Shown here in pieces: positions 60,641 to 64,000 of a stretch of 64,000 nt of DNA. Below the pieces are notes generated by a model. That model had not been told where the DNA came from and did not search any database. It saw nothing but the letters and a program-made list of their open reading frames with translations. The stretch is from Okapia johnstoni (Eukaryota > Chordata > Mammalia > Artiodactyla > Giraffidae), in NCBI GenBank assembly GCA_024291935.2, contig CM044306.1, forward strand, positions 6,597,001 through 6,661,000, read 5' to 3'. The translations under genes and the position numbers were made by a program. The first letter of the stretch is position 1; each line of letters starts with the position of its first letter.

Positions 60641-61094
60641 CATTGCACAAACCTAACTTAATGAATGGTCCTGTAAGCTTTTTGAGGGCAGGTATTGTCA
60701 CTTTTCAATTTCATAGTCTGCAAATAACAAGTTCCTGAGAGCAAGTGATTGATATATGTTCACTGACTTATTTTTGCAATAGTAACATAGTACTTGGCAT
60801 GAGAATACCAAAAATGCTTCATTTAGGGTTCCTGTCAGGTATTCTAACAGGAATGCAATCTCTACACTGGTATGACAATTTCAAGTTCTTCTAATCCTGT
60901 GAAATGCTCCAGTCCTACTCCTCTGTCCATTACTGGATTCAGGAAGGACCTGTTGTGTTTCATAAGATGAACAGAAACAGACTGAACAAAGTTTATATTT
61001 TGCAATTGTGCCAAATATAGATAATAGCTGTACTCTTCAAGTTCCTGTCTGTGATTGATTACTCTTACCCTAAGGTAGGGAAGGCAGAGTTGGA

Positions 61095-61285
61095 AGGATG
61101 GTTCTCAAAGGATGGTCCCTTGGGCAACATCACTTGGGAACTTGTTAGAAGTACAAATTCTAATAGATTCTGGGCCCTAGCCCAGACCTACTGAGTTAGA
61201 AGTTCTGGGGAAAGAGTCTAAGAATCAGTGGCTTAGTAAGCCCTCCAGATAACTCTGAAGTTTACTAAAGTTTGAGAACCACAGG
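61095..61285. repeat. MER5/MER20-like hAT MITE
   Basis: Inverted ends ggttctcaaaggatggtccc and gtttgagaaccacagggc, with ttgggaacttgttagaagta and gacctactgagttagaagtt between. Confidence 0.7.
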
Positions 61286-61339
61286 GCTAGAGCAGCTTTA
61301 ACTCCATTTCTCAGTTGAAGTCTTATGTACACTAGTATG

Positions 61340-61888
61340 GCTATAAAGTTGCTTGCTCCTTAGAATAAAAGTTATGACCAATCTAGACAGCATACTAAAA
61401 AGCAGAGATGTTACTTTGCCAACAAAGGTCCGTCTAGTCAAAGCTATGTTTTTTCCAGCAGTCATGTATGGATGTGAGAGTTGGACTATAAAGAAAGCTA
61501 AGCACCGAAGAATTGATGCTTTTGAACTGTGGTGTTGAAGAAGACTTGTGAGAGTCCCTTGGATTTCAAGGAGATCCAACCAGTCCATCCTAAAGGAAAT
61601 CAGTCCTGACTATTCGTTGGAAAGACTGACACTAAAGCTGAAACTCCAACACTTTGGCCACCTGATGCAAAGAACTGACTCATTTGAAAAGACCCTGGTG
61701 CTGGGGAAGATTGAAGGTGGGAGAAGGGGATGACAGAGGATGAGATGGTTGGATGGCATCACTAACTCGATGGACATGAGTTTGAGTCAACTCCGGGAAT
61801 TGGCGATGGACAGGGAGGCCTGGCATGCAGCAGTCCATGGGGTTGCAAAGAGTCAGACATGACTGAGTGACTGAACTGAACTGATGGC
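61340..61888 (+). repeat. BovB LINE 3' end (RT C-terminal region)
   Basis: Sense orientation: gttatgaccaatctagacag, gtatggatgtgagagttgga, gaagacttgtgagagtccct, catttgaaaagaccctggtg, cgatggacatgagtttgagt, ending gactgaactgaactg. Peptides such as NLDSILKSRDVTLPTKVRLV remain readable, but the frame is broken by TGA and shifts. Confidence 0.92.
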
Positions 61889-62164
61889 TATAATACAGGT
61901 TTTTTACAAAATGGCCTTATTCATGTATGTGTGCATATGTATCTACATTTGTATTTAAAATATTTATCAGTAAAATATTTTTTTAAAGAATAAAAAATTT
62001 TAATTCACATTCCCATAAGGCAACACTTAATTTCTAATCCTTATCCACATGTAAACTTCTACACAAAATTGTAGAAAGTTTTAACTTGGTCTTAAATTTT
62101 TAAAAATTTAAAATTATGTGGTAAACATGCTAAAAGATAATTTTTTTTTTTCTTTTATCTTTTA

Positions 62165-62338
62165 AAAGCATTTATTTGGCTGTGTCTAATCTTAGTTGCA
62201 GCACACAGGATCTCTGATCTTCAATCTTCATTGTGGCAGGCAAGTTTTTTTTCTTCAGTTGTGGTGTGTGGGATCTAGTCCCTGAACAGGGATCAAACCC
62301 CAGCCACCTGCATTAGATTAGGGTTACCTGGACCACCC
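62165..62338 (-). repeat. CHR-type SINE with an internal duplication
   Basis: tatttggctgtgtctaatct, then a second start-like block cttcagttgtggtgtgtggg, gatctagtccctgaacaggg and a decayed head. Its body looks partly doubled. Confidence 0.65.
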
Positions 62339-62369
62339 TATTTATTATTAATGGTTGTCTGAGGAGGCC

Positions 62370-63190
62370 TTACAAATAGCTGAGAAAAGAAGAGAGGCGA
62401 AAGGCAAAGGAGAAAAGGAAAGTATACTCATCTGAATGTAGAGTTCCAAAGAAAAGCAAGGAGAGATAAGAAAGCCTTCCTAAGTGAACAATGCAAAGAA
62501 ATAGAGGAAAACAATAGAACAGGAAAGACTAGAGATCCCTTCAAGAAAATGAGAGATACCAAGGGAATAAATCATGCAAAGATGGGCACAAGAAAGGACA
62601 GAAACAGTATGAGCCTAACAGAAGCAGAAGATATTAAGAAGAGGTGGCAAGAATACACAGAAAGTGAAAAGTGAAAGTGAAAGTTGCTCAGTTGTGTCTC
62701 TTTGCGACCCCATGGACTGTATAGTCCATGGAATTCTCCAGGCCAGAATACTGGAGTGGGTAGCCTTTCCCTTCTCCTGGGGATCTTCCCAACCCAGGGA
62801 TCCAACCCAGGTCTCCCGTATTGCAGGCGGATTCTATACCATTGAGCCATTTGGGAAGCAGAAGAACTATACAAAAAAAATCTTAATGACCCACATAACC
62901 ACGATAGTGTGATCACTCACCTAGAGCCAGACATTTTGGAGTGTGAAGTCAAGTGGGCCTTAGGAAGTATCACTACAAACAAAGCTAGAGGAGGTGATGG
63001 AATTCCAGCTGAGCTATTTCAAATCCTAAAAGATGATGCTGTTAAAGTGCTTCACTCAATATGCCAGCAAATTTGGAAAACTCAGCAGTGGCCACAGGAC
63101 TGGAAAAGGTCAGTTTTCATTCCAATCTCAAAGAAGGGCAGTGCCAAAGAATGTTGAAACTACCGCACAACTGCACTCAATTCACATGCT
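62370..63190 (+). repeat. BovB LINE, ORF2 N-terminal RT region
   Basis: Sense orientation from aggccttacaaatagctgag to accgcacaactgcactcaat. The piece 62909-63157 still reads LEPDILECEVKWALGSITTN and ends ISKKGSAKEC, the N-terminal part of the RTE reverse transcriptase, then stops. A Bov-tA splits it at about 62656-62862. Confidence 0.92.
62656..62862 (-). repeat. Bov-tA SINE nested in BovB
   Basis: aaagtgaaaagtgaaagtga at one end, ggatcttcccaacccaggga in the middle and the head ccatttgggaagc at the other. Opposite strand to the host BovB. Confidence 0.9.
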
Positions 63191-63224
63191 ATTTATTATT
63201 AAATAGTCCCTATTTATTATTGTC

Positions 63225-63403
63225 TTTTTTTTTTCAAAAAATTTTAAAAGTCTTTACTGATTTTGTTACAACATTGATTCTGTTCTATGTTTTGGTCCTT
63301 TTGCCATGAGGCATATGGGATCTTAGCTTCCTGACCAGGAATCAAACCTGCACCCCCTGCATTGGAAGGTGAAGCCTTAGCCACTGGACCGCCAGGGAAA
63401 CCC
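63225..63403 (-). repeat. CHR-type SINE
   Basis: ttttgccatgaggcatatgg, gatcttagcttcctgaccag, ttagccactggaccgccagg, ending gaaacccc. Confidence 0.8.
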
Positions 63404-63404
63404 C

Positions 63405-63535
63405 CTATTTATTATTATCTTTTGGCTCCACCTCAGGGCTTGTGGGTTATTAGTTTCTTGACCAGGGATTGAATCCAGACCCTAGGCAGTAAAACTGCAG
63501 AGTCTTAACCACTGGATCACTAAAGAATTTCCAAG
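63405..63535 (-). repeat. CHR-type SINE
   Basis: cttttggctccacctcaggg, agtttcttgaccagggattg, cttaaccactggatcactaa. Same orientation as the copy just before it. Confidence 0.78.
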
Positions 63536-63659
63536 ATAACTTTTTTCCAATTAAGAGAGTAATAACACCCATTCTTGTCAGTCTTTTTTTCTACATAAAT
63601 AGTGATAGCTTTTATTATTTTTTTTACAAAATGGAGAAAATTTTTAATTAAACTTTATT

Positions 63660-63965
63660 GTGGACTTCCCTGTTTGTCCAGTGGTTAAGAATCAGCCTGC
63701 AAATGCAGAGGACAGGGGTTCCATCCCTGGTCAGGGAAGATACCACATGCCAAAGGGCAATTAAGCCCAGTTTCAGAAAGCTGAAACTACTGAGCCCACG
63801 CACCACAACTACTGAAGACCGGGGTGCTCTCAAGTCGGTGCTGTGCAACAGGAGAAGCCACCGCAAAGGGAAGTCTGTGCAAAGCAACTATAATAGAGTA
63901 GCCCCCACTCACCACAAAAGACCTAGGGCAGCAAAAAATTAAATAAATAAAATTTAAAAATAAAT
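63660..63965 (+). repeat. Long CHR-type SINE
   Basis: tggacttccctgtttgtcca head, ggttccatccctggtcaggg, cagtttcagaaagctgaaac, gaagccaccgcaaagggaag, tail aattaaataaataaaattta. Confidence 0.86.
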
Positions 63966-64000
63966 AAGACTTTACTGAATTTTATCTTTATAAACATTTG

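Larger units (their letters stand above)
54871..64000. other. Intergenic region upstream of SUMO2
   Basis: No gene recognised. Contains one decayed CR1/L2-type LINE, BovB pieces, L1 and many SINEs. The next gene known in mammals on this side (NUP85) was not found. Confidence 0.7.

Noticed and set aside
62909..63157. An 82-residue reverse-transcriptase-like frame, as a host gene.
   Set aside because: It is the N-terminal RT part of a truncated BovB retrotransposon that stops after KECn and is followed by unrelated sequence.

Overview
The window is vertebrate nuclear DNA from a ruminant, most likely a bovid. The evidence is the interspersed repeats: Bov-tA and Bov-A2 SINEs, BovB (RTE-type) LINE pieces, a young cattle-type L1 3' end with a perfect target-site duplication, CHR-type tRNA SINEs and small mariner MITEs with ruminant-type ends. 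The genes have GT-AG introns, CpG-island promoters and poly(A) signals. The gene order matches the region known in human at 17q25: SLC16A5, ARMC7, NT5C, JPT1 (HN1), SUMO2. No prokaryotic system, CRISPR array, intact virus or cellular tRNA gene was seen.

Layout. Bases 1-1435 hold the 3' end of SLC16A5 (+), a monocarboxylate transporter family member, of which only the last coding exon (1188-1435) is present. ARMC7 (+) starts in a CpG island at about 5.3-5.9 kb and has coding exons at 5711-5801, 5898-6041 and 18184-18545, with a 12.1-kb repeat-filled second intron. NT5C (-) is a compact gene at 19.76-21.44 kb, tail to tail with ARMC7; the two poly(A) signals are about 30 bp apart. JPT1 (-) has five coding exons from 37955 down to 24996. 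SUMO2 (-) has four coding exons from 54489 down to 46244 and encodes the usual 95-residue protein. From about 54.9 kb to the end I see only repeats and decayed sequence.

The genes do not form a functional pathway; they are independent housekeeping-type loci (membrane transport, an armadillo-repeat protein, nucleotide dephosphorylation, a microtubule-associated protein and a protein modifier).

The most notable observations: (1) NT5C lacks the first roughly 19 codons, including the catalytic DxDGV motif, while all other exons, motifs and splice sites are intact; (2) the 96-nt first intron of ARMC7 is a multiple of three, has no in-frame stop and is G-quadruplex-prone; (3) ARMC7 and NT5C have nearly overlapping convergent 3' ends; (4) there are near-perfect 94-bp and 61-bp tandem duplications; (5) a diverged ~100-bp segment is duplicated upstream of SUMO2; (6) a perfect 14-bp inverted repeat lies between NT5C and JPT1. 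I did not find a new biological system. Repeat family names rest on recognition by eye and their boundaries are approximate unless a target-site duplication (TSD) is given.
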